A stretch of DNA of 64,000 nucleotides from Lamellibrachia columna (GCA_963662155.1 OY759267.1:16174989-16238988), one strand, 5' to 3'; counted from the stretch's first letter, positions 45,694 through 57,644 are shown. Program-made: numbers and translations. Notes: generated from the sequence alone by a model not told the origin.

Positions 45694-48312
45694 TCATGCA
45701 TCATTGTTGGCGTGATCCATATATGATGCGCTGCTGCGACTCTTCTTCCCATAGGTCAGGCAAGGTATCTGGCAGAACTTGCCCACGGGACCGACGACAT
45801 GACAGAGAGACTGGAAGAAGAACGTCGAGTAAGTCAAACTGAATACCGTCACAAGCACCAGGAAGACGCCGATCTTGCGGTACGGTTCGACGGAGCAGTT
45901 GAGTATGGCGATGCCGGCGGAGAACATGGTCCACGCGGCAGCCGCCACGGCCGAGCCGACACGCACGATTGACTCGTAGGTGCGTCCGGCCGACGTCGCC
46001 TGAGGGAACATAAGGTAGACGACGCCGTAGTGGACCGTGAAGTTAATGGACATGCCCACAGCGAGCGTAACCGTCATTGTCTCAATGATGTTCAGATTCC
46101 AGCCCAACAGGACGATGCTACTGACCGTGCAGGCGATCGCCAGCATGATCGTTAAGATGACATAGATTGTGATGAGCACATTGCCGACGTTGAGCAGAAG
46201 CACAATGAAAGACACACCGATAGACAGGCAGACCGAGATGAACGTACCGCGGACAATTGACTGTTGCAGGTCATAGAACCTGAAAGCACTACGGCCGGAG
46301 ACGAATCCACTGCGCAGTCCGACCGGGGCAGACTTCAGTTGTGTCTTCATGAAGCTCGACACGACGCCATAGCTGGCGCGCATTTTCTCGTATGATAATG
46401 AGAAGCTGAGATTGGTGCGCACGTTAAAACAATAGCCGACAACGGAACTGTCATTGGATTCATATTTGTTATGATAAACTGGAGACCCGATCGTGTTGTA
46501 ACGGAACTTGTTACCAATGTAGTCAGTGGGAAGCCCTTGCTGGCGCGACCATTCAGCACAACGCTGAAGAACCGTTGTGTCAACATTGACCGAACAGCAT
46601 GTGTTCTTGAATTCATTCGTCATGTTGTCGCTCGCCAACCTATTGACATAGGAGCACGTGAATCCTACCACGTGACGGTATACGTCATCGTTGGTCACGA
46701 GACACGATGGCGAATCGACGTCATGGCTCGTAAACGAAGCATCTTTTATACTGCCACAAAACTTCCGTAGCCAATCTTGTGTTTTTGGATTCTCAAAGTT
46801 GAAATCGCCGTCCCGCGATAGGGCTTTCGTTTTATCGTCCGGATTGAATGTGTCTCCTGGATCAGTGGCCTTGAAACCGAACAGAAAGATCAAATAAAGG
46901 TCTTCTTTCTTATTTGCAGCTGCAATTTCGGCCGGGAATCGGTGTTTGAAGTCAAAGTCATATTTCTCGATTATATTATCTTTTTTGAACAATTGAAATT
47001 CATTTGTCGTTGGCGGTTTCAATGCAGGTTTATAGAAGATAGTGAACACCGCGGTTAGGCCGACGGCTACGCCGACTGTGATGCAGAACCACCAAACCCG
47101 ACGTATCACGGCTGGTATCGCCGTGTGAATCACGGATCTCGAACGCGCCATTAACCACGAGTAAACCGTATTCGGAATCCTGCAGAAGGCGCCGAACGTA
47201 GAGACACGACAAGAACACGGGAAACTGGCGGCACACCTTTCGGTGACGATGACAAGGGCCGGAATGATGGTCGACATGATGGCATAGTTGACGACTATGA
47301 CCAGAGCGGCGAACACGCCAAAGCACTGAATGGCCGCGATGTCTGACACAAGGTTGGTGAGGAAGGCCGCGGCTGTCGTAAAACTCGTCACGAAGATGGG
47401 CGTGATGGCGTGTGAGAACGTCTTCGACATACGTTGTTCGGCGGTCCACGACGGATGTTCCGTCTTCACCTGCTGCCACGTGTCGCAGAAGATAAATACA
47501 TCGACCACGGAAACGGCCGTGAGAAGCAGCAATGTCAACACATTGATGACCGGGTAGAACACTATCGCAAACGTGTAGCAATATATGAAGTAAGCGTAGC
47601 CGAAGCTTAGAAAAATGTCGACGAATGTTCCGATGACTAAAACGAACGAGGGTAAGTATACGAAGGTGAAGATCGCAATCAGGAGGAAGGCGAGCCCGAA
47701 GTATTTCAAATCGCTAATTAGGTATCCCGCGAACAGCATGTACTTGATGTAGCCGTGGTGCTGGAAGCTGACTGTCACCAGTTGGACGATGTCATTATCT
47801 AGAGTGTTCCAGTGGACATAGTCTTTGTAAAACGTCTCTTCGGCATCAATACCATCCCTGTGCGTGTAATGTATATGCACCATGGTGTAGAGAAGGTCGT
47901 TCGACTTGTCATAGAATCCCACGTCAGCGAAGTAATACATGACATCGTAGACGAAGTCTGTTCGACGACAGCGGGTCGGTACGCCGACCCTGTCTGCCTC
48001 TTCAGACGTCATGTTTGGCTTCAGCTTGCCGCTCTTGTAGAACGGCACGCACACGTCGAGCAGGTCCCGTACGAAGGAGACGTCGCCTGCGTTGATCTGG
48101 GAGCACGTCTTGTTACGGAGCTCGACGATGCGGCTTGCCACCGACAATGCCGAGCAGGCGACGGGGATGTTCGGTAAAATCGATTTGTCGACGAAATCGC
48201 ATATACCGCGGAGAGAGGCAGCCGTCAGCAGATCGCCGGACGTGCTGGACTTGAGCACCAGCTTTGTTGTCCAGGAACCGTCTACAACAGTGAAATCAGT
48301 AGAGTGAAGGGA
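45694..48312 (-). CDS. Dispatched-like RND/sterol-sensing-domain membrane protein, large 3' exon
   Basis: Open for about 872 codons from an acceptor-like TTTAGCAG|TCC (exon starts at 48312) to TGA at 45694-45696. There is no start codon at the exon start, so the N-terminus and first membrane segment lie in upstream exons. Numbering from the GTG at 48258: extracellular loop 1 (1-175), sterol-sensing membrane block (about 178-345) with FVTSFTTAAAFLTNLVSDIA and IQCFGVFAALVI, which is the Dispatched signature, membrane segment 7 (about 390-410), second extracellular loop (410-665), and final five-helix block (about 670-820) with NLNIIETMTVTLAVGMSINF. In Dispatched, paired Asp in segment 4 and one Asp in segment 10 couple cation flow to export of lipid-modified Hedgehog. 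Here segment 4 has VVD (one Asp, residue 253) and segment 10 has Asn739. A broken paralogue lies at 13966-15560. Confidence 0.85.
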   Translation of the reverse strand, partial: SLHSTDFTVVDGSWTTKLVLKSSTSGDLLTAASLRGICDFVDKSILPNIPVACSALSVASRIVELRNKTCSQINAGDVSFVRDLLDVCVPFYKSGKLKPNMTSEEADRVGVPTRCRRTDFVYDVMYYFADVGFYDKSNDLLYTMVHIHYTHRDGIDAEETFYKDYVHWNTLDNDIVQLVTVSFQHHGYIKYMLFAGYLISDLKYFGLAFLLIAIFTFVYLPSFVLVIGTFVDIFLSFGYAYFIYCYTFAIVFYPVINVLTLLLLTAVSVVDVFIFCDTWQQVKTEHPSWTAEQRMSKTFSHAITPIFVTSFTTAAAFLTNLVSDIAAIQCFGVFAALVIVVNYAIMSTIIPALVIVTERCAASFPCSCRVSTFGAFCRIPNTVYSWLMARSRSVIHTAIPAVIRRVWWFCITVGVAVGLTAVFTIFYKPALKPPTTNEFQLFKKDNIIEKYDFDFKHRFPAEIAAANKKEDLYLIFLFGFKATDPGDTFNPDDKTKALSRDGDFNFENPKTQDWLRKFCGSIKDASFTSHDVDSPSCLVTNDDVYRHVVGFTCSYVNRLASDNMTNEFKNTCCSVNVDTTVLQRCAEWSRQQGLPTDYIGNKFRYNTIGSPVYHNKYESNDSSVVGYCFNVRTNLSFSLSYEKMRASYGVVSSFMKTQLKSAPVGLRSGFVSGRSAFRFYDLQQSIVRGTFISVCLSIGVSFIVLLLNVGNVLITIYVILTIMLAIACTVSSIVLLGWNLNIIETMTVTLAVGMSINFTVHYGVVYLMFPQATSAGRTYESIVRVGSAVAAAAWTMFSAGIAILNCSVEPYRKIGVFLVLVTVFSLTYSTFFFQSLCHVVGPVGKFCQIPCLTYGKKSRSSASYMDHANNDA

Positions 48313-49780
48313 CTGCTAAACCGTGGCAGCAACAAAGTCAAGATGAACACACATCAGTGATATTGTTGTTAACGCTGCTTCCTCGGTAGAACCTGCCGGA
48401 AATAACCCGTGGCGCCTAAAACTAATATAAATACAGGTGAAATCGAGTGAGATTGTCGACGGAAGTACAACACGTACGAATCGTTTGCCGTGCGCTGAAA
48501 CAATCCCGTATCTACGCCAACTTATGCTCAATCGCGATCAAAACATGTTATTCCAGGTACCAAGCATTCGTTTAGCCCATCGCAAATCAGGTTCATTGAC
48601 GTTAATAACTGTGAATAAAATAATCATGTGAAGCCGGTTTAATAAAAGATACTTGTTGAAATCGTCGAGAGAATTTACTTGGATCGTTAGATCAGGTAAT
48701 TTCTATGTGCGGTTTTTGTTAATGTGCTTGCGTGCGCCTGTACATCAAGACCAGTACACTCAATACTTTCGCGGTATGCTTTTTCGTGTAACTTCTGCGG
48801 GCATTTATTGGTGTGAGATGTGGCTGTTTGTCTGCCGGCCTGTTTTCGTTCCACACCACACCAGCGTTAGCCTCGATTAACCAGACTGAGTGTGGTGGTC
48901 CCACCGCGTGTCGCTCTCATGACAGCCTGGAATCCCTTATCACTTTTCAATGTTACGAATATGAGTTGTTACTCAGAAATTGGGAGTTTGCTGAACTTTA
49001 GTAGTTCGTTGATAATTCTTCCATCGAACACCGCATCGTCACATGATATCTTGCACTGCTCTGCCTCCATTCAGACGTTCTAATCTCCCGCATTTTGGTC
49101 ATTTTTCAAATACTCTCCCGATCTCCCACTTTGAAAAAAAATCTCCCGTTTTTCGTCTTATTAGAATTTACGTTTTGGCTTGATTAAGTTTATTTATACA
49201 CAATTGTGCGATACATTTTAATGATTTGTGGATGTAAATGAAAAGCCAAAATGTTGAAAATCGCTTCACTTGAAAATGTTCAAGTTTTCTGCGTGCGGTC
49301 CGTATATCGAAACAGATCAGCGCTCTTGCGTAATTATGATCAAATGCATTCGGTATGTGGCGCCACCGTCGGAAAAATAATCGGTATACCTTGAAATAAT
49401 CTTCCGCCACAAGAAGCCTGCCAAAGTGCGCGGGGGTCTCCCGCTATTTGGTGCCACGTAGGAAGGTATATCCATTGCTTACCTGAACTCGAGGTACGGT
49501 CGACTTCGTCGTTGGTGCAATGTTTCCTGCGCCGACCATCTCCGCTGCTTTTCCTCGTATCGACTCTTGCTATCGGCGGGATCAAAGTGTATTCCTGCAT
49601 TACGTCAGTCGCCGTTTTGCTCGCCTTGTAGATCGCTGTTCCGCGCGTTGAAAATCCCTGAAATGTGCTGAATTGCTCATATTTGTGTGCGCGTAATGTT
49701 TTTTATGCATTCAACTACAATACACATATTTCTAAATAACTAAACAATAAGATGCTGGAAAGGTACCGAACTAATTGGCT
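48313..49780. other. Upstream of the Dispatched-like exon; no gene recognised
   Basis: The first part should be intron. The pyrimidine-rich tract on the minus strand just before the exon (48340-48316) supports this. I could not identify the 5' exon with the first membrane segment. Confidence 0.4.
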
Positions 49781-49782
49781 AG

Positions 49783-49856
49783 CATGTGTGTGTGTGTATG
49801 TGTGCGTGTGCGTGTGCGTGTGCGTGTGCCTGTGCGCGTTCGCGTGCGCGCGTATT
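49783..49856 (+). repeat. GTGTGC-type microsatellite
   Basis: GT repeats followed by GTGTGC hexamers with small interruptions. Confidence 0.9.
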
Positions 49857-49884
49857 TCGGCCGTGAACGTAGCTTTTCCGTCAT

Positions 49885-50044
49885 CCAATGTATTTCGGTG
49901 ACGTCATGAACGTTAACTGTAAACCAATGTATTCCAGTGACGTAATGAACGTCAATTGTCAACCAATGTATTTCGGTAACGTCATTAACGTAACTTTAAT
50001 GTCAAGCAATGTATTTTGGTGACGTCATGAACGTCAACTGTCAA
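49885..50044 (+). repeat. 39-41 bp tandem repeat with CRE-like TGACGTCA sites, four copies
   Basis: Each unit has CCAATGTATTTCGGTGACGT followed by CATGAACGTCAACTGTCAA-like sequence. Perfect palindromic TGACGTCA occurs at 49899-49906 and 50020-50027. The middle units carry TGACGTAA (49938-49945) and AACGTCA. TGACGTCA is the CREB/ATF binding site, but no nearby promoter is known. Confidence 0.85.
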
Positions 50045-50219
50045 ACTGACCATAGCGAGTTTCGCAGGAGAGAGCTGTTGGATCATTGGCAGCCGAGGTG
50101 CCTGATCCGAACAAGTACAAGCGCGTGTGGACAGTGGGCATGTGCGTAGTTGAATGCGAAGCGTGCTCGGAATTTGTATATTCATTCCAAACTACTCGGG
50201 TCTAGTGCACCCGATGAGA

Positions 50220-53010
50220 CAGGTACAGTTTATGTTGCTCTCCTCCTTTTCCCTGTAGTCCGGGTTGAGGCTGGCACAGATACTTGGTCGTCGACTTATG
50301 TGTCCCTTTCTTCTTCATAAATCTATCTTCACACAGTCCTCCCATCTTAGTCTCGTTCTTCCTCTTCTCCTTCTACCATCCACTCCAAGCGCATCCACTC
50401 TCTTCGTCAATCGTACCCTTTCCATTCTTTCGGCATGTCCAGCCAGCCTTAGCCGGCTACTCATCAGCTGCCTTATGACACTCTTTCACAACCAACTTCC
50501 TCCCTCAACTCCTCCATTCTTCGCTTGTCGATTCTTTTCGTTCCCGCAGTTATTCTCACCCAGTTATTCTCGCAAATTTGCAATCTCTCTTGTAGTTTTT
50601 CTGTCATCGCCAAGGTCTCTAGGCCGTATAGGTATGCTGTTATGCATGAGTTAAGAACCTTTCCTGTTAGCTTTTTATCTCCCACCACCCCTTCCACTTT
50701 CCTCCACGCATTCGCCCCAGCGTGCACTCTCCTGCGAATTTCCGTCTCCCTGTTGCCGTCACCGCAAACCGTTCCACCCAGATATACAAAGCTGTCTCGT
50801 TGGTTCAGTTTCTTCCCATCCAGACTTACGTCGAGATCTGTTTTCCGTTTGCCAGACCCAAAGCACCTATGTCTTCTCTAGACTTACTCTCAGTCCATGT
50901 TTGCCAACGATTTCCTTCTATTCAACCAACCGCTCTTGAAGGTCTGCCTCACTGTCCGCTACTGCTGCCAGGTCATCGGCGTACAGCAACTTGCGGAGAA
51001 TGTGCCTTGTACTCGCTTTCCTGCTGATCAACTCCACTACTTCAATGAATAATAGTGGGCTTAGGGCACTCCCCTGTCTCCAGCAGACTTCCACCCTGAA
51101 TTCCTCCTATATTCCCGGTCCGCACACTACTCTACCTTTTGTCTCTTCATATGTGCCTTCGACCATCCTCACATCCGCCTCTGGGAAACCCATCCGCCTT
51201 GGCCATATCTCTCGGAACTGTGTCGTATGCCTTTTCAAAGTCTATGAATCCCAAAGCCATATTCTCCTGCCCCCTCCAGTTTCTTTTCCACCAGTTGTCT
51301 CAGAGTGAACTTACCGTCCGCTGTACCTCTCCCTCACCTGAAACCTAGTTGTCCGTCTCCCATTTCACACTCCACTATCCTCATTATCCTTCCATCCAGA
51401 ATCCTTTCTAACACCTTCAGGACATGGCTCAGCAACGTGAAACCTCGGTATTTCCCAGGGTCGTGAACATCTCCCTTTCTTTTTTATACAGGGACTATCA
51501 ACCCCGTCCGCCACTCCTATGGGACCTTCCCCTCTCCATGCAGGTATTTAACATTCGCCTTGTCCACCTAACTCCAACATGGTCAGCCATTACCAGCATC
51601 TCCACTCGCACTTCATCAATACCTGTAGCTCGACCTCTCTTCATCTTTTTCATTGCTCTCTCTCTCTCTCTCTCTCTACCTCTGCATCTCAAATCTCATC
51701 CAGCTTCACTTGTCCTTGTCAGCACTTGGTAGTTCTAGTTTCCTGTTTTCCATTTGGTTCAGCAGCTCCTTTAAATACTCCTCCCAGACCTTTAATACAT
51801 TTTCCTGTCAATGACTAGCTTCCCATTCTTGTCTTTGATTACTGATCCAGTTTTTACATCCTCGCTGTCCTCATCCTCGCTGTCCTCATCCCTTGCTGTC
51901 CCCATCCCTCTCTTGTGCCATCTTATATATCAACTTCTTTCCGCAGTCCTCGTCTAACTATCTGTATAGTTCCTCTTCCAATCCCCTCTTTGCTTTGTCC
52001 ACGGCATTCCTAGCCGCCTTCTTCTTCTGTCCGTACAGTTGCTGTTATGTTGTATTCGGTTGTTCCACATTCTCTTTGATCCCTTCTATCATCTTCCATA
52101 TCTCTCTCTTTTCTCCGATTACTTTTGCTACTTCTTCCGTCCACCAAGTTTGGTTTTTCCTTTTTGATGATGACCCCCCTTTCCATACGTTCTACCACTC
52201 AGCTCCTCTGCTACGCCAACAAAGGCATCATTGAAAGCCTTCCATTCTTCTTCTGTTGTTCCTACTGTTGTTTCAAGTTTCTCGTTGTTCCACTTCTATG
52301 CGATATATTGTGGTTTTCCCGCTTCTTCAAGAATGTTCCTGCCACGGCCAGCCCATTTCTCATGACCACTTCTACCAGCTCTCGACCTTCTCGGTTCCTT
52401 GTTCCCCTTCCGAATCCCCCGACCGACTCTTCTTCTCCCGTCTCTGCTGTACCCACATGTCCATTAAAATCACCAGCTATGCACATCATCCACCAATCCC
52501 ACCATTCTCGCCAGTTCTTCCCTGAAGGCCTGTTTCTCTGTCTCCGGCCTTATTGTTTGAAGCCCGTACATATACATAATGCACAAAAGTTGCTTTTTTA
52601 CCATCATCCGTGCAACAATGATCCTCCCTTGCCATCGCTCCACTCTCACCACCTCCTTACTGATTTTCTCTGATACAATATTACCGACACCATTGCTCTT
52701 TCCATCTCCTCCTGCGTGCAGCACCTTATACCCACTCGCCGGTGTCCTCCCTCTGTCTCCCTTCCACTTGATCTATTGGGCGCACAACACCTCTAATTTC
52801 CTTCTATCCACCATGTTTGTTACTTCTAGTGATCCCCCTCCCATCGTTCCCACATTAAAACTTCCTATCCGGACTTGGCATTTGGGTCGCTGCCGGCGGA
52901 ACGATCCACCTGGACTTCGTTGATTTCTCACCACTGCCGGAAGGCGCGGCGCGTCAGCTACCCCGAACGCGGTATTTATATCGACTTCATGTATCTGTGC
53001 CATTCATGTA
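50220..53010 (-). mobile_element. LINE with endonuclease and reverse transcriptase, old copy
   Basis: Minus-strand pieces in order: endonuclease start with QVRIGSFNVGTMGG (near 52900), CIAGDFNGHVG (near 52480), reverse transcriptase fingers with MKKMKRGRATGIDEV (near 51650), a Y-A-D-D catalytic box within LLYADDLAAV (near 50985-50960), and a C-terminal YLYGLETLAMTEKLQERLQI with CENNWVRIT (near 50650-50560). Frameshifts and stops separate every piece. The conserved Cys-Glu-Asn-Asn-Trp-Val phrase and lack of a CR1 tail distinguish it from the other families in the window. I lean to an RTE/I-like group, but the clade is unresolved. Confidence 0.75.
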
Positions 53011-53059
53011 TTTGGGACGCCATAGCCACCGCAGCGCTGCCTTGGCTGACCTACAGTTG

Positions 53060-54360
53060 GGTAGATATTCGGATGTTTCCTTCCCCTTAGGTGAGCTGTT
53101 TATCAAGACTATCGAGCCCCTCCTGCCCGGGTTTTTTTTAGATCAGAGAATTCCTTCTACTAAGTGAGCTGTCTACCACGATTATCTAGCGCCATATGTC
53201 CGGATTTTAAATCAGAGATTTCTTTCTCCTACATCCCTAGCACATTCACATGGGGCCGCAGAACCACAGTGAGGTTGTACTAGAGTATTGTCTACGGAGA
53301 GGCTATATACCAGCAGTGTATTACGCACTCGGCTCCCCTTTCACACCAAGGAGCTATTTGGCAGCTGCAGCTGAAAGCGAGAGTATGAAGCACAAACTAC
53401 ATACTACCCACTCCACTACAGCACTACGCGCATCACACAGACCTATGTGTTACACACCACACCACTACCACACACCACACCACTATTGCACACCACGCCA
53501 CCATTTACGTCTGGATCAAATAAACCAATTTACATAGTTATATAGCCTGAAAAATTAAACACCAATCTAACAATACAGCAATACATCGGTTGACAGTAAG
53601 GCTACGCTCATGGCGTCACCAAAATACATTAGATGACTATAAGTTTCTGGCACGAATGCGTTGGTAGAATATTACATAGCGATACTGACCGCATTCCTGA
53701 ACGGCTAGGTTTCCTGTCCCAAAATTAGTATCCAATGTTAACATTTGAAATAGAATTGCTATTTCAACTGTCTGACACATTTGATTATGTTGCTTCTGAC
53801 TATTTCTAACGAATCTTCCTCTTAATAATTATTTCACTTTGCACTTTTGCCAGTATGTTACCTACATTGAGCGGGTCGTTGAAGTCAGGAATCGGGTTGA
53901 ATGCGGCAGCAATTACAGTACAGGTGACAAAAATAAAGACGATTACAACAATATCTGCAACTGGATACCGAACCAGCAACCGAATATACCTAGAAGTAAA
54001 AAGAAAAAGGTAAAGGTACGTTCTTAAATGGCGCGATACCTAGTCATTGAGACTGTTCAAAACTTTTACAAGGTAGCCAGGTGATTCATCATTTGACGAT
54101 TTAACGATCCGTTTAACGATCCTGTTAAGTCGTCACCTACCAATTGTAATCATTATTATAGTGTTACAATAGTGCGTAATTGCGTCCCACAACCGTGTAG
54201 ACTGTAGACCGTGTCTACATACGAAAGCGGACACACATGTTGACGTGCAAAGTCAGACCTTACAGATGTTACAAATCAATCGTAATAACGTCGCAATAAG
54301 CAGCGATGGTTTAATAACTGAGTTACAGTGACGTTGTCATTCTGGTGATTGAGAGTAGTA
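53060..54360. other. Intergenic stretch, no gene seen
   Basis: Includes a short CACACCAC-rich block at about 53437-53500. Otherwise no coding or repeat structure that I can support. Confidence 0.5.
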
Positions 54361-54501
54361 TGTGTGTGTTTTTGAATCCTTAAATGGGGAGGGGGTAACT
54401 ATAAATATATTTCGGGGAAACCCCCTCCAGTGAAACACCGGTGACGTCACAACACATTGACGAGAGTGACACCCCCTAGTAACGGTATTTCCCCTAGCAA
54501 C

Positions 54502-54677
54502 GGGGTTTCCCTTGGGGTTTGCGTTGATACAGTCGCCAGGGGGCGGTCATGGGGTTTCCCCTTTAGGATTCCCAGGGTTTGCGCTGATACAGTCGCCAGG
54601 GGGCGTTCACGGGGTTTCCCTTTAGAATTTCCCTAGGGTTTGTGCTGATACAATCGCCAGGGGCGCTCACGGGGTTT
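54502..54677 (+). repeat. About 66-bp tandem repeat, three copies
   Basis: The unit contains GGGTTTGCGCTGATACAGTC, GCCAGGGGGCG and GGGGTTTCCC. Three diverging head-to-tail copies in a GC-rich block. Confidence 0.85.
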
Positions 54678-55095
54678 TAGGTGGCCAAGTGCACGATAGA
54701 CTTCCATTTCCAGTTTCTTGCGCATTCACGTTGTGTGCTTCTATCCGACCAGCTGTTGTATTGACCAATAGGTGACCTTGTTTCATTCACTTCAGGTTCC
54801 AGTTCCTTCAACCAATCAGTGACCATGTTGCATTCACTTCCGTTTCCGGTTGCGCGAGCACTCCCTAATCCGCCTACTCCGAACCTCCCAACCGTACAAC
54901 ATCGACGATTTGTATATAACCATGGCCACGTCATTGCAGTCGATAATGTGGTTTCAGTAAGTTCTACGCGTGTTTGCTTATTAACATAAAAGGTGAACGC
55001 GTATTTTGCAGTTCCTTCTGTACGAAAATTAGCATCGTGATGCGCCTTCTTTATCGAACGAGGTCACGCACTTCCATATTTGGCATTGCGGACGG

Positions 55096-55912
55096 GAGCT
55101 GACGTAAGCCGCACACAGAACAGTACCAAATAAGAACATGCACCTGACGTAAGCCGCACACAGAACTCGCAAGTGCGGTATTTATGCAGGACTGAGGCGG
55201 TATATACAGCATATAGGTTGCGACATGAGACGACATACGACGAAAAGTTATCGATATAATGTGAAGATGCGATATGTGTGGTATAGTCTACATGTATGGC
55301 TGCGTTTTTCTTGCTGCATGCATGGACATTCGACCGCTAGGTCACGGTCTGCCAGCAGGGTGAAAATGTGTGGTCGTGTTTCTTTTATCGAATAAGAGTA
55401 CGAGCAAATGTTCTTAAATATTTAAAAATAACCACATAGGCTATCGTAGTAAAGCATTGTAATAAAATTAAATATGGGTACGTTATTTTTTAAATAATGA
55501 CATATAACGAAAATATAAAATAGCAGAATAGGTCAAGGAACAAAAATGTCATTGTTCTTTCGCCGCTGGCGTTGAACTCCGGCAGCGGACATTGCTTTAC
55601 ACTCAGTGTGCAGCGCGCTTTCTTATTTCGACCGTGTTTGCAGTGCGCTTTCTTATTTCGACTGTATTTGGTATTGTTCTGTACAATGAAAAGTTCTCAA
55701 TATAATTTGATGATGCGATATGTGTTGTATAGCCTACATGCATGGCTAAATTTTTCTGCATGTTCTGCATGTATGGACATTCGACCACTACGTCATCATC
55801 TGCTAACAGGGTGAAATGTGGTCGTTGCAGCTGCCGTAAGCCACACTACATAGACAAAAGACATGCTATAAACGTGTAAGGACATGCAGCTGACGTAAGC
55901 CGCACACAGAAC
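55096..55912 (+). repeat. Dispersed CTGACGTAAGCCGCACACAG motif, four copies, within a partial duplication
   Basis: Copies at 55096-55121, 55144-55166, 55828-55850 (degenerate) and 55887-55912. Between them, 55235-55380 and 55690-55830 are diverged direct duplicates sharing GATGCGATATGTGT, GGACATTCGACC and CAGGGTGAAA. A 30-bp tandem pair (CGCTTTCTTATTTCGAC) lies at about 55610-55670. Confidence 0.75.
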
Positions 55913-56079
55913 ACTACCACATCAGGATATGCAGCTGGCCACACGGAAAGTGCACCATCAGCATATTTTCTTTATATGTCAATATTTTAAAATAATGCGC
56001 TCTTACACTTTATCCATAACTGTCACAGCTCACCCAGCATATTTTCGTTATATGTCAATATTTTAAAATAATGCGCTTT

Positions 56080-56355
56080 TACACTTTACCCATAATTGAC
56101 ATAGTTCACCTATAACTCCTACAGTTTACCCACACATACTACAGTTTACCCATAACTTCTACAGTTTACTCATGATTCCTACAATTTACCCATACGTCCA
56201 ACAGTTTACCCATAACTCCTACAGTTTATCCGTAATTCCTACAATTTACCCATACTTCCTACAGTTTACCCATAATTCCTACAATTTATCCATACCTCCT
56301 ACAATTTACCAATAATTCCTGGAGTTTACCTATAACTCTAACAATTTACCCTACA
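56080..56355 (+). repeat. About 19-bp degenerate tandem repeat (CCTACAGTTTACCCATAA)
   Basis: About 14 imperfect units in one orientation, ending before the CA repeat. Confidence 0.85.
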
Positions 56356-56406
56356 ATCCAATTTGCAGGCTTCCAACTTGCAAAATTCCAAAACGCAAGC
56401 GCACAC

Positions 56407-56413
56407 GCAAACG

Positions 56414-56480
<67 letters not shown>
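56407..56480 (+). repeat. CA dinucleotide microsatellite
   Basis: CA units with a single AA interruption near 56432. Confidence 0.95.
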
Positions 56481-56489
56481 GATTCCTAG

Positions 56490-56700
56490 TTGATGGTTTG
56501 GAAGTTTGCTAAGTTTATGATTTGAAAGTTTCTCAGTTAGAAGTTTGCATGCTGAAAGTTTCCAAGTTGGAAGTTTGCAATTTGGAAGGTTATAAATAGA
56601 AATTTTTTAAATTGGAAGTTTGTATGTTGGAAGTTGCGAGTTGGAAATCTGCATGATGAAAGTTTATGATTTGGAAGTCTGTGAGTTGTAAGTTTGCGTA
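56490..56700 (+). repeat. Degenerate GGAAGTTTG repeats
   Basis: About a dozen loose copies of GTTGGAAGTTTGC. A complementary stretch (CTTCCAACTTGCAAAATTCC) lies on the other side of the CA repeat at 56370-56390. Confidence 0.7.
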
Positions 56701-56856
56701 GTTTGCGCTACGTTGCTATTAAGTCAGACGAAGAGCAGCATGCCTCACTGTCGCTGCTGAGGGGGGCCCGTGTCATGGTGATAATTAAAAAACACATAAA
56801 CAAGGCGTATGTCAACTACACAACTGGAAGTGCTAGACGGACCATTCTCTTTGTAG

Positions 56857-57607
56857 GAAGACAAAGAGAATGCCGGCGGCACCAGCACTGACAGCATAGG
56901 CCCCGTTGACGCTACTATGAAAGACAGCAGCGAAAAGGTGCAGGATTGGTTAGATGCGTATGAGGACCGTATTCTATTGTCATCCTCGTCATCCAGTTCC
57001 TCTACAGCACCAACTCTGCTTATAGCAGACGATGATGATGACCATACTGCTGTAAGTAACGATGCAGCTAATGTCATAGTCAAAAGCAGTAGTAGTAACA
57101 GCAGCATCGGCAACAGCGATGATATGCAGGTGACGGTAAACAACATAGATAGAATTTTGAATCGTGCGGAAGCCATGATGAATCAACAGACCGTCGACGC
57201 AGCGGTAGACGCAGCGTGCGTTCGTTATGCATGTGACGAGGTGGTTAGTGTATTAAATCTATCGGAAGATGTGTATTACGTACCGTCTTCCGGTCTTGTC
57301 ATACACATCTTGCGTGGCTTGTCATAGCGTTGGAGGAGAGGTTTGGGAAATTGCAATGGCGTCTCGATATGAAGGACACGGTCAGAACGACCATAGCCAG
57401 TCGATATGCAGGGAAGGGTGATGTTACTGACAGTGACAAAACAGATGTGCCTTTTTTATGTATGTAGATACATAGTGGTCTAGACCAACTGAGAAGAGCA
57501 TACGAGGGGACGGTGGCGACGAAGGTGGCGACGGCGGCGTCACGCAAGCGAATCACGCCGCCGTTAGCTGATAATGACCTTCGGTTGGTGTTGAGAAAAA
57601 AACGACT

Positions 57608-57644
<37 letters not shown>

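Noticed and set aside
45694..48258. Patched or PTCHD3-like identity for the large membrane protein
   Set aside because: The FVTSFTTAAAF and IQCFGVFAALVI block and the NIIETMTVTLAVG block fit Dispatched better than Patched-domain proteins, although both are in one superfamily.
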